Assembly (NCBI GenBank): GCA_028701415.1
Contig: JAQVQU010000009.1
Span: forward strand, 1-27,066
DNA: 27,066 nucleotides
DNA from: Clostridia bacterium
GTDB taxonomy: Bacteria > Bacillota > Clostridia > Christensenellales > DTU072
Direction: 5' to 3'
Shown piece by piece: positions 17,076-25,491 of this stretch. The position numbers were made by a program, and so were the translations under genes. The first letter of the stretch is position 1. Each line of letters starts with the position of its first letter. Under the pieces are notes generated by a model. The model did not search any database. It was not told the DNA's origin and saw nothing but the letters and a program-made list of their open reading frames with translations.

Positions 17076-17149
17076 ATATTTTTTACACGTCTTTCTTAAT
17101 AAAAACCCAAATATAGAGAAGCGCAGTCTTTCGTAAAAAATTACGATGT

Positions 17150-18949
17150 TTAGTTTTGGTTTTCTAAATATACGATTGCAGTATCTTTGGGCAACTCATT
17201 AAGGACTCTCCCATCTAATTCATTTTTCAAATATTTGGGAAGATTTAGTGAGTTTTCAGATAGATTTACTACTGTTTTTAGATTTCCTCTGTCGATATAC
17301 AGTACCTTTCCTTCACTACGAATGGATATATCCGAATTAATTAAACAGTTCTTGTACCTCTTCCTTAAATCACCTAGATTTCTGTAATGCGATACTATAT
17401 CAATATCCCCTCCAGTAGTCGGGAAAGTCCCTCTATTCATTGGATCTTCAAACCCTTGCATACCTGCTTCATCTCCGTAATATATACTAGGGACTCCGGG
17501 TAAAACATATTGAATAATGGAAGCTATCTTTAAAAGATCCTTTCCCCTTTTATATTCTTCAGGATTCAAACGGTATATACTTCTTGAAAATTTAGTTTTC
17601 GGAGGGTTGCTAACCCCTAGTTCTGTAATAATACGAATTGTATCATGAGAACCAAGAAGTGTCATGCATGAATTCAACACACATTTAGGATAATTTTCAC
17701 ATATATCATACACAGAATTAATGAAGCTCTCCACATGTTTTTCTTTGAGTAATTCTATAATCGAGTTTCTAAATGGATAGTTCATTACTCCATCTAATTG
17801 GCTACCTAATACGTATTTCCGTTTTTCACCATAACTTTCTTTAGTGCTAGCATCTTCCCACACCTCGCCGATAACGGAAACCTCATCTCCGTTATCTTTA
17901 CAAGATTTCCGTATTTTTTCTACAAATAATGAGGAAAGTTCGTCAACAACATCTAGTCTCCACCCCTTTACTCCAATTTTTGTCCATTTTTCTATTACTC
18001 CACCCTTACCGGCAATCAAATTTTGAAACTCAGTCGAGTTTCTTTTAATAGTTGGGACCACAGTTACCCCCCACCAACATTCATAAAGGTCGGGCCATTC
18101 GTAAAAAGTGTACCAATCATAATAAGGACTAAGTTTAGATTGATATGCCCCAATACTGGGGTAATGGTTTAATTTGTTAAAATAAAGGCTATCTGAACCT
18201 GTATGATTAAAAACTCCATCTAATATTATACCTATATCAAGCCTTTTGCAATTTTCAATAAGATCTTTGAATTCATTCTCATCTCCAAAAAGGGGATCAA
18301 TTTTGAAATAATCACCAGTGTCATATCTATGATTACTTGAACTCTCAAAAATTGGCGAAAGGTAAATAGAATTGACTCCTAACGATTTTAAGTATGAAAG
18401 CCTGGAAATAATACCTTTGATGTTTCCGCCATAAAAGTCATCTGCTCGATAACCATTTTGGTCTCCGATAGAGAGATTCTGATACCAAGATTTAAATATA
18501 CCCCTAACAGGTCTCTTTTCATCCTCTTTTCTACAGAAGCGATCTGCAAAAATATGATAAATTATTCCACCTTTAATCCATTCAGGAGTTTTGAAATCAC
18601 ATTTAAACACAGTTAATTGCCATTCTGGAAGCCAATCTCCAATAAGTGCCCTTCCATCCCTTCCTCTTCCGACAAAAATTGTACCTTCGTAAGTATAAAT
18701 TTCAAATCGATAATAGTATATCCCCGGATTATCTGCAGAAAAACCACAAACAAAGATGTTGTCTTCCTTGTCTTCTCCAAGAAATTTGAGCGGAATATTT
18801 CTTATAAAAGTCTCTTTTCTTAGGACTAAACTTAAACCTATTATAGAAATAGATTTATTAATTGGAAACTTAATGCTTATTAACTCTCTTTCGGAAACAG
18901 CTCCAAAAGGTTTTTTATATTCTGTTTTTCTAGAATCGAAAGAAAGCAT
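17150..18949 (-). CDS. GH13 alpha-amylase family enzyme (neopullulanase/maltogenic-amylase-like)
   Basis: This 599-residue cytoplasmic glucan-active enzyme has no signal peptide. A GTG six bases upstream (18955) is in frame, but I choose the ATG at 18949 because AGGTGA (complement 18952-18957) is its ribosome binding site and overlaps that GTG. Counting from the ATG, residues about 1-120 form a beta-rich N-terminal domain, followed by the catalytic barrel opening IIYHIFADRF. GH13 signatures are intact: DGVFNH (region I, Asp244), GWRLDV with nucleophile Asp333, GEVWE with acid/base Glu362, and GSHDT with Asp436. A short C-terminal beta domain follows. It lies about 200 bp downstream of glgP on the same strand and probably degrades or debranches glycogen or maltodextrins. 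The exact specificity (neopullulanase, cyclomaltodextrinase or alpha-amylase) is not resolved. Confidence 0.88.
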   Translation of the reverse strand: MLSFDSRKTEYKKPFGAVSERELISIKFPINKSISIIGLSLVLRKETFIRNIPLKFLGEDKEDNIFVCGFSADNPGIYYYRFEIYTYEGTIFVGRGRDGRALIGDWLPEWQLTVFKCDFKTPEWIKGGIIYHIFADRFCRKEDEKRPVRGIFKSWYQNLSIGDQNGYRADDFYGGNIKGIISRLSYLKSLGVNSIYLSPIFESSSNHRYDTGDYFKIDPLFGDENEFKDLIENCKRLDIGIILDGVFNHTGSDSLYFNKLNHYPSIGAYQSKLSPYYDWYTFYEWPDLYECWWGVTVVPTIKRNSTEFQNLIAGKGGVIEKWTKIGVKGWRLDVVDELSSLFVEKIRKSCKDNGDEVSVIGEVWEDASTKESYGEKRKYVLGSQLDGVMNYPFRNSIIELLKEKHVESFINSVYDICENYPKCVLNSCMTLLGSHDTIRIITELGVSNPPKTKFSRSIYRLNPEEYKRGKDLLKIASIIQYVLPGVPSIYYGDEAGMQGFEDPMNRGTFPTTGGDIDIVSHYRNLGDLRKRYKNCLINSDISIRSEGKVLYIDRGNLKTVVNLSENSLNLPKYLKNELDGRVLNELPKDTAIVYLENQN

Positions 18950-19048
18950 GTTCACCTATTAGTAATTGTATAAAAGTGCATCAAGTAATTTTTTATGAGC
19001 AAAGTATATATTCCCTCTAATTTTTTTCTAAATCCTTGCCAAAGAAAT

Positions 19049-19060
19049 AAGTAATTACTT
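19049..19060. promoter_or_regulatory. 12-bp perfect palindrome upstream of the GH13 gene (possible operator)
   Basis: AAGTAATTACTT lies in the 207 bp gap between glgP and the GH13 gene, about 100 bp before the latter's start codon. A wider pair, ATAAGT and ACTTAT, brackets it. Position and symmetry suggest an operator or leader structure, but the AT-rich background makes chance occurrence quite possible, and I see no convincing -35/-10 pair beside it. Confidence 0.25.
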
Positions 19061-19156
19061 TAAAAAGATAACTTATGGCCTTAGAGATTAAAATATCACA
19101 TAATTTATTTACACATCCAAGGTTCTCAGACAAATGCTAAGGATATTTCACTGGCA

Positions 19157-21574
19157 TTATCTATCCTTTTCGAGTCTCCAGATCTTAGTCGCATATTCCT
19201 CAACGCTCCTATCTGCTGCAAAAAAACCTGACCTTGCCGTATTTTTCAAGGACATCCTTTGGAATCTATACTTATCTTTATATGCGACATCAACAGCATC
19301 TTGTGCATTTACATAACTAGCAAAGTCAGCAAGCACGAAATAAGGGTCAGCTTGCCCTCCTTTTCCTAAAGTCATGCTGTCCGCTATTTCTCCAAACTTG
19401 ACTCCACAAAGACCCTCTCTAAGCAGAGAGATAATATTTCTAATCCGTTCATCATGAGAATAATATTCAGTAGGATTATAAATGGGGCGCAACTTATCGA
19501 CTTCATCAGCAAAGAGCCCAAAAATGAAAATGTTTTCATCCCCAACTCTTTCGTGAATTTCAACATTAGCACCATCCATAGTTCCTATGGTAACGGCTCC
19601 GTTTATCATGAACTTCATGTTTCCTGTTCCAGAAGCTTCCTTTCCTGCAGTTGAAATCTGTTCACTTATTTCGGCTGCTGGCATAATAATTTCAGCCAAA
19701 CTAACCCTATAATTCTCTAGAAAAACCACCTTAATTTTTCCATTGATTTGAGGATCGTTATTAACCATTTCTCCTATCATGTATATAAGTCGTATTATTA
19801 ACTTTGCCATGTAATAAGAACTAGCTGCTTTTGCGCCAAAAATAAAGGTCCTAGGAGTAATGTCTAAGTTTGGATTATCCTTAAGTCTTAAATACAAATT
19901 CAATATGTTAAAAGCATTAAGTAATTGCCGCTTGTACTCGTGCAATCTTTTTACCTGAACATCAAATATACTACTAGGGTCGATAGTAACACCATTTGCT
20001 TTAGAAATATACTCGGCAAGTCTCTGTTTATTTTTATATTTTATCTCCCTCCATCTGTCTAAAACGTCGTGGTCTCCTTGAAATTTCTCTAATTTTTCCA
20101 GATGACTTGCATCCGTTAGAAATTTGTTACCTATCAGATCGTTAATAAAATCACTAAGCAATGGATTTGCTTCAGCAAGCCATCTTCTATGTGTAATCCC
20201 ATTTGTTACATTCATAAACTTTTCAGGAGAAATCTTGAAATAGTCGGCAAATATAGTTTTTTTCAAAATTTCAGTATGCAAAGCAGAAACCCCATTAACG
20301 GTATGCGAAGAAGCCAAGCATAAGTTTGCCATACGTATTTCCCCATCAGACATTATGGCATTATTAGAAATTCTCTCCCAGTCCCCAGGAAAAGCATTCC
20401 ATAAGTTTGCACAACATCTTTGATTTATTTCTTTTACAATTTGATGAATTCTTGGCAAAAGGGAGGAAAACAAGTTTTCCGGCCAAGTCTCCAAGGCTTC
20501 CTGCATTACAGTGTGATTAGTATAGCTCACGGTTTCAGTCACAATTTTCCATGCCTCTTCCCATGAATATCCATAATCATCCAAAAAAATTCTCATTAAC
20601 TCAGGAATACATAAAGTTGGGTGGGTATCATTTACATGAATCGCAACCTTGCTGGAGAAGGAATCCAATGATCCATAACATTTAAGATGCTTGTTGATGA
20701 TACTCTGAATGCTTGCTGAAACAAAGAAGTACTGCTGCTTCAACCGAAGGCTTTTTCCTTCATAGTGATTATCGGCTGGATATAACACCTTAGATATGGC
20801 CTCTGCTATTGCTTTAGCTTCTATTGCTTTAAGATATTCACCTCTAGAAAACAGAGACATGTCTAATTGTACTGGAGCCGTTGCGCTCCATAATCTTAAA
20901 ACATTAACTGCATCACTGTTGTATCCGCTTACGTTAACATCATAAGGAACAGCAATAACCTCTGTAGTTCCTTTATGTTCTATAATTAGTTTTCCATCTT
21001 CCCATCTTTCTTCTATATAGCCGCCGAACTTAACCGAACAATGTTCACTTCGAGCATTAAACCAAACATCTCCTTCCTTAAGCCACTCATCAGGCATTTC
21101 CATTTGCCATCCATCAATTATTTTTTGACTAAATATTCCGTAATCGTATCTTAAGCAAAATCCACTAGCAACATAATCCCTTGCAGTTAAACTATCTAGA
21201 TAAGCTGCGGCTAATCTCCCTAGTCCCCCGTTACCAAGCCCTGCATCTGGTTCGATATCCATTAGCTTTTCTATACTGAATCCCATATCATTAATACAAT
21301 CACTTGCCAGATCAAGGATACCCAAGTTATATAAATGGTTTTTAAGAGATCTTCCTAAAAGGAACTCCATAGACATGTAATAAACCTGTTTAAGACCTTT
21401 TTTTCTTACTTTTGCTTTAAAATCAACCCTTTTTTCCGTTAATATATCTTTTACTACCATGCATAATGCTCTATACATTATGTTGTCGGAAGCCTCTTTG
21501 TATTTCAGCCCAAAGTTTATTGCGAGCTTATTCTCCAAAAGCTCTCTAAATTCCATTTTATTAATTTTAGCCAT
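19157..21574 (-). CDS. glgP: Glycogen phosphorylase
   Basis: This 805-residue cytoplasmic enzyme removes glucose from non-reducing ends of glycogen as glucose-1-phosphate, using pyridoxal phosphate. The full GT35 pattern is visible: YYMSMEFLLGR near the N-terminus, EPDAGLGNGGLGRLAA, VHVNDTHPT-like IHVNDTHPT, VTNGITHRRWL, VKRLHEYKRQLLN, and the cofactor site EASGTGNMKF with Lys654 expected to carry the cofactor. Length is normal for bacterial GlgP; the regulatory phosphorylation segment of animal enzymes is absent. AGGAG just upstream supports the ATG at 21574. It follows glgA after 63 bp on the same strand, consistent with co-transcription in the glg operon. Confidence 0.97.
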   Translation of the reverse strand: MAKINKMEFRELLENKLAINFGLKYKEASDNIMYRALCMVVKDILTEKRVDFKAKVRKKGLKQVYYMSMEFLLGRSLKNHLYNLGILDLASDCINDMGFSIEKLMDIEPDAGLGNGGLGRLAAAYLDSLTARDYVASGFCLRYDYGIFSQKIIDGWQMEMPDEWLKEGDVWFNARSEHCSVKFGGYIEERWEDGKLIIEHKGTTEVIAVPYDVNVSGYNSDAVNVLRLWSATAPVQLDMSLFSRGEYLKAIEAKAIAEAISKVLYPADNHYEGKSLRLKQQYFFVSASIQSIINKHLKCYGSLDSFSSKVAIHVNDTHPTLCIPELMRIFLDDYGYSWEEAWKIVTETVSYTNHTVMQEALETWPENLFSSLLPRIHQIVKEINQRCCANLWNAFPGDWERISNNAIMSDGEIRMANLCLASSHTVNGVSALHTEILKKTIFADYFKISPEKFMNVTNGITHRRWLAEANPLLSDFINDLIGNKFLTDASHLEKLEKFQGDHDVLDRWREIKYKNKQRLAEYISKANGVTIDPSSIFDVQVKRLHEYKRQLLNAFNILNLYLRLKDNPNLDITPRTFIFGAKAASSYYMAKLIIRLIYMIGEMVNNDPQINGKIKVVFLENYRVSLAEIIMPAAEISEQISTAGKEASGTGNMKFMINGAVTIGTMDGANVEIHERVGDENIFIFGLFADEVDKLRPIYNPTEYYSHDERIRNIISLLREGLCGVKFGEIADSMTLGKGGQADPYFVLADFASYVNAQDAVDVAYKDKYRFQRMSLKNTARSGFFAADRSVEEYATKIWRLEKDR

Positions 21575-21637
21575 AACTTCTCCTAGTATATCCGCATAAA
21601 TTTATAAGCCCTTTCCCCTGCCTATATGCGCAATTAT

Positions 21638-23059
21638 TTATAATTTCTCGTACATAGATATATATTGTTTCGCAGATTTTCTCCACGAGAAATCTTTTTC
21701 CATAGCGTTCTTTTTAATTAAATCAAAACCTTTCTTTTCACCGTAATACATAGATACAGCCCTGTTTATGGCATCAAGCATATCACAAGCATCAAAAGTT
21801 TTAAAAGTAAAACCTTCTCCTATCCCGGTTATTGGATTAAATGGTTCTACTGAATCCTTAAGCCCCCCCGTTTCTCTGACAATAGGAATTGAACCATATC
21901 TCATTGCTATCATTTGGGATAAACCACAGGGTTCAAATTTTGAAGGCATTAAGAATAGGTCGGACGCGGCGTAAATTTTGCTCGCCATATCTGCAGAAAA
22001 AGATATTGCCGCATTTAATTTTGTAGGATATTGCTTCTCCATTTCTTTAATCGCATTTTCATATTTCCAGTCCCCTGTACCTAAAATAACAAGTTGCACA
22101 TCCATTGATAAAATCTCATGGATAACCCTTAGTACTAAATCTATACCCTTTTGTCCAGTAAGTCTTCCCACCATTCCTATCATTGGTTTATCTGCATTCT
22201 GAGGAAGACCAATCATTTTTTGTAAAGCAATTTTATTTTTTACTTTTTTCTCGGGATCTTTAGCAGAAAAGTTGGTAAAAAGGGCCCTGTCCGTTTCAGG
22301 GTTATACAATTCTGTATCAATACCATTCAAAATCCCTATGATTTTATACTGTCTTTCGTTTAAGATAAATTCTAACCCATAAGCAAAATAAGGATCTAGA
22401 ATTTCCGCTGCATAAGAAGGGGATACTGTTACAACTTTGTTTGAAGCCTCTATTCCACCTTTAAGCATGTTTGCATCTCCTCTATATTCAACCAAAGCAG
22501 AATTTTTCTCAGGAATCCCGAAAACATTGTCTATAACATATTTATCCATTCTGCCTTGAAATTCAATGTTGTGAATAGCTTGAACTGTTTTAATTTTTGA
22601 ATACAATGGTATATTCCGATAAAAACTATCTAACATCACAGGTATAAGAGATGTTTGCCAATCGTTGCAATGTATTACATCTGGAGTAAACTTCATCAAA
22701 GGAATCAACTCTAAAACAGCTTTTGAAAAAAAGGCAAATCTTTCCCCATCATCGAAATGCCCATAGAGGCCCTTTCTCTTAAAATAATATTCATTGTCTA
22801 CGAAAAAGAACGATACCCCTTTTTGGACATATTGAAATAGCCCCGCATATTGCTGACGCCACCCTAAAAGAACGGTAGTAGACCCTAAGAAACGCATATG
22901 ACTTTTGAAGCTATTGGGTATATCTTCATAATATGGCAGGACCACGGAAACTTCAATCTTCTCTTCTGCAAGTGCTACTGGCAATGCCGCAGATACATCT
23001 CCAAGTCCACCTGTTCTAATAAAAGGACCTGCCTCAGAAGTTGCGTATAAAACCTTCAT
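21638..23059 (-). CDS. glgA: Glycogen synthase (ADP-glucose dependent)
   Basis: This 473-residue GT5 enzyme transfers glucose from ADP-glucose onto growing alpha-1,4-glucan chains in the cytoplasm. Visible elements: the N-terminal ATSEAGPF followed by the nucleotide-sugar loop R-T-G-G-L (15-19), HCNDWQ (130-135), VGRLTGQKG (297-305), and FEPCGLSQ with Glu376, then RETGGL (395-400). The family's nearly invariant KxGGL lysine is replaced by Arg15 (AGA codon), a conservative change discussed in the findings. Length is typical. GGAG seven bases upstream supports the start at 23059. It lies 77 bp after glgD and 63 bp before glgP on the same strand. Confidence 0.97.
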   Translation of the reverse strand: MKVLYATSEAGPFIRTGGLGDVSAALPVALAEEKIEVSVVLPYYEDIPNSFKSHMRFLGSTTVLLGWRQQYAGLFQYVQKGVSFFFVDNEYYFKRKGLYGHFDDGERFAFFSKAVLELIPLMKFTPDVIHCNDWQTSLIPVMLDSFYRNIPLYSKIKTVQAIHNIEFQGRMDKYVIDNVFGIPEKNSALVEYRGDANMLKGGIEASNKVVTVSPSYAAEILDPYFAYGLEFILNERQYKIIGILNGIDTELYNPETDRALFTNFSAKDPEKKVKNKIALQKMIGLPQNADKPMIGMVGRLTGQKGIDLVLRVIHEILSMDVQLVILGTGDWKYENAIKEMEKQYPTKLNAAISFSADMASKIYAASDLFLMPSKFEPCGLSQMIAMRYGSIPIVRETGGLKDSVEPFNPITGIGEGFTFKTFDACDMLDAINRAVSMYYGEKKGFDLIKKNAMEKDFSWRKSAKQYISMYEKL

Positions 23060-23136
23060 TTTTGTCTCCTTTTCATAGTTCCTAAGAATTATGCATTAAT
23101 TTTTTCACCTTTCTATTCAAATATTTTTTTCAATAA

Positions 23137-24255
23137 TTATACGGTCTTATTTTTCACAACAACAATAGGATAAGTGCTAAAACCTTTTAGTTCCCTATTT
23201 TCTTTTACAGTTACTTTTTTGTCGGTAATAACATATGAAAGCTGGCTTCCATCCATCACTATACCATCCTCCATAATAATACAGTCCTTAATAATTGCAC
23301 CTTCTGCAACCTTAACATTACGGAATAGTATACTGTTTTCGACAATTCCATTTATTGTACAACCATCTGCAATTAGTGAATTTTTCACTAGTGCCTTTTC
23401 TCCATACATTGTTGGAACACTGTCTTTAACTTTCGTGAATATCTTTCTCTCCCCACCAAACAGCTGCTCTCTTATTGAGATATCCAGCAGTCTCATGCTT
23501 TCTGCATAATATGTCTTTACATCATCGACAATCGCAGCATAATCTTTTATTTCGTAAGCATTCAATTTTTTCTGGGGGACCTCTTTGAAAAGAATGTCTG
23601 TTTCAAAGTCAACTAAACCCCTCGCGTAGGCTTGCTCTACCCACTTCATAATAATTTCTTTAGAAACAACGTATATACTCAAAGATACCATCTTATAATC
23701 AGAGGAAGGGACCTCTACCGAATACATGTCGGTAACAGTACCACTTTCATCTTTTGCTACTATTACTCTTTTGCTTGAGTTTACACATTGTGCTTTATGA
23801 CACAATATAGTAAGATCTGCTCCAGAAGAGATATGATTTTCAAGCACCTTACTAAAATCGATGTTAGCTGCGACGTTCCCGTTGCTTATTATTACATAAT
23901 CTTCTGGTGCCTTTTCTATAAAATCTAATATCGTATATAATGCCTCTATCTTTCCCTTGTAAACTTCTTTAGAAGTATTTAACACAAATGGCGGGAATAC
24001 TGCAATACCACTATTTTTTCTATTCAGATCCCAATCACGCCCCATTCTTATATGATCCATCAAAGAAGAATAATTATTTCTCGTAATTATTCCTATCCGG
24101 GTAACACCCGAATTCACAAAACTTGATAGAGAAAAATCTATAAGACGATACCTTCCCCCAAAAGGCATAGAGGTGGTTGTTCTATGGATTGTCAAATCAT
24201 TAAATTTGTTTTCATTTCCACTTGCAAACAAAACGGCCATCATTTTATTGTTCAT
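23137..24255 (-). CDS. glgD: GlgD, non-canonical ADP-glucose pyrophosphorylase subunit
   Basis: This 372-residue paralogue of GlgC occurs in Bacillota and forms or modulates the ADP-glucose pyrophosphorylase with GlgC. It keeps the fold (PFGGRYRLIDFSLSSFVNSG at 31-50, then C-terminal hexapeptide left-handed-helix repeats such as GCTINGIVENSILF). The nucleotide-binding GGxGxRL loop of GlgC is absent, replaced by A-S-G-N-E-N-K-F (11-18), and GDHIYKMNY is replaced by NGNVAANIDF. This fits a subunit with little or no catalysis of its own, as known for GlgD in other Bacillota. The gene starts 12 bases after glgC; its AGGAGG ribosome binding site overlaps the glgC TAG (TAGGAGG, complement 24264-24270), which favours translational coupling and matched amounts. 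Confidence 0.95.
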   Translation of the reverse strand: MNNKMMAVLFASGNENKFNDLTIHRTTTSMPFGGRYRLIDFSLSSFVNSGVTRIGIITRNNYSSLMDHIRMGRDWDLNRKNSGIAVFPPFVLNTSKEVYKGKIEALYTILDFIEKAPEDYVIISNGNVAANIDFSKVLENHISSGADLTILCHKAQCVNSSKRVIVAKDESGTVTDMYSVEVPSSDYKMVSLSIYVVSKEIIMKWVEQAYARGLVDFETDILFKEVPQKKLNAYEIKDYAAIVDDVKTYYAESMRLLDISIREQLFGGERKIFTKVKDSVPTMYGEKALVKNSLIADGCTINGIVENSILFRNVKVAEGAIIKDCIIMEDGIVMDGSQLSYVITDKKVTVKENRELKGFSTYPIVVVKNKTV

Positions 24256-24267
24256 TATCTTTTCCTC

Positions 24268-25461
24268 CTAGTTCCCGACCATTTCACCGGCGGCAACAAT
24301 TGTTCCCTTTAATACCTGTGTTCTTGGGCCAATAACGGCTATTTTCCATTCACCTGCAGTTGCACAGAGTTGATTCTCTCCAATCTTACAATTTTCCATA
24401 ATCTCTGCTCCCCACCCAACAATTGCGTGCCTTACCTCAGTGCCTGCCCTGATAATGCTGTTAGGCATTATAACACTGTCATAAATTTTGGCACCCTTTT
24501 CAACGATGACTCCAGTTGATATAACTGAATTATATATTTCTCCATTAATCTCACCACCTTCCGAAACAACCGAATTAAAAAGGTGTGAATCAGGCCCAGC
24601 ATAGTGAGGTGGTTCGGCAGCATTTCTAGCATATATAATCCAACTCCTATCGTATAAATTCAATCCGCTCTCAGGCTTAAGTAAGTCCATGTTTGCTTCC
24701 CAAAGAGAAGAAATAGTTCCTACATCTTTCCAATAGCCACTAAAGTCATAGGTATACATCTTTTGCCCATCTTTCAACATATTCGGTATAATGTTTTTTC
24801 CAAAATCGTTAGAACTTGTTTTATCTTCTTCGTCTTTTATCAAATACTCCTTGAGTTTTGCCCAAGTAAATATGTATATTCCCATGCTAGCTTTGTTAGA
24901 TTTAGGTTTTTTAGGCTTTTCCTCAAATTCCTTTATCCTTCCATCCTTATCAGCACTCATAATCCCAAAACGAGAAGCCTCCTCCAATGGAACATTTAAC
25001 ACGGCTATAGTACAATCAGCACCCTTTGAAATGTGCTCTTTGAGCATTTTGCTATAGTTCATTTTGTAAATATGGTCACCCGATAAAATAAGAACATATT
25101 GTGGAGAATATCTATCAAGAAAGTTAATATTTTGAAAAATTGCATTTGCAGTGCCTTTGTACCATTCTCCTGATTTAGCTGTTTGATAGGGAGGCAAAAC
25201 AAAAGCCCCTCCTTCTAAACGGTCAAAATCCCAGGGTTGCCCATTTCCAATATATTGATTCAGTTCAAAGGGCTGATACTGGGTAAGTACTCCTATTGTA
25301 TCAATGTCAGAATTAATGGTATTGGATAAAGTAAAGTCTATAATTCGATACTTTCCTCCAAAAGGAACTGCTGGTTTTGCAACCTCTTTTGTCAGTACCC
25401 CCAATCTTGTCCCCTGTCCGCCAGCCAATAACATGGCCACGCATTGTTTGTTACCAGGCAT
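24268..25461 (-). CDS. glgC: Glucose-1-phosphate adenylyltransferase (ADP-glucose pyrophosphorylase)
   Basis: This 397-residue enzyme makes ADP-glucose from glucose-1-phosphate and ATP, the committed step of bacterial glycogen synthesis. Intact motifs: LLAGGQGTRL (11-20) for the nucleotide, KPAVPFGGKYRIIDF (29-43), GDHIYKMNY, EFEEKPKKPK with the sugar-phosphate lysine, and DVGTISSLWEANM. The C-terminal third is a left-handed beta helix (hexapeptide repeats like GVIVEKGAKIYDSVI). AGGAGGG upstream supports the ATG at 25461. It follows glgB by 30 bp. Unlike its neighbour GlgD, every catalytic signature is present, so it should be the active subunit. Confidence 0.97.
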   Translation of the reverse strand: MPGNKQCVAMLLAGGQGTRLGVLTKEVAKPAVPFGGKYRIIDFTLSNTINSDIDTIGVLTQYQPFELNQYIGNGQPWDFDRLEGGAFVLPPYQTAKSGEWYKGTANAIFQNINFLDRYSPQYVLILSGDHIYKMNYSKMLKEHISKGADCTIAVLNVPLEEASRFGIMSADKDGRIKEFEEKPKKPKSNKASMGIYIFTWAKLKEYLIKDEEDKTSSNDFGKNIIPNMLKDGQKMYTYDFSGYWKDVGTISSLWEANMDLLKPESGLNLYDRSWIIYARNAAEPPHYAGPDSHLFNSVVSEGGEINGEIYNSVISTGVIVEKGAKIYDSVIMPNSIIRAGTEVRHAIVGWGAEIMENCKIGENQLCATAGEWKIAVIGPRTQVLKGTIVAAGEMVGN

Positions 25462-25491
25462 AATTACCCTCCTATTTAATAATTTCTTGCT

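Noticed and set aside
17131..17146. Inverted repeat TCGTAA-AAAA-TTACGA just after the GH13 stop as an intrinsic terminator.
   Set aside because: The stem is six AT-rich pairs and no T-run follows on either strand; it is too weak to call.
23137..24255. GlgD as a decayed pseudogene of glgC because the GGxGxRL loop is missing.
   Set aside because: The frame is intact, length is normal, and loss of this loop is characteristic of GlgD proteins in Bacillota.
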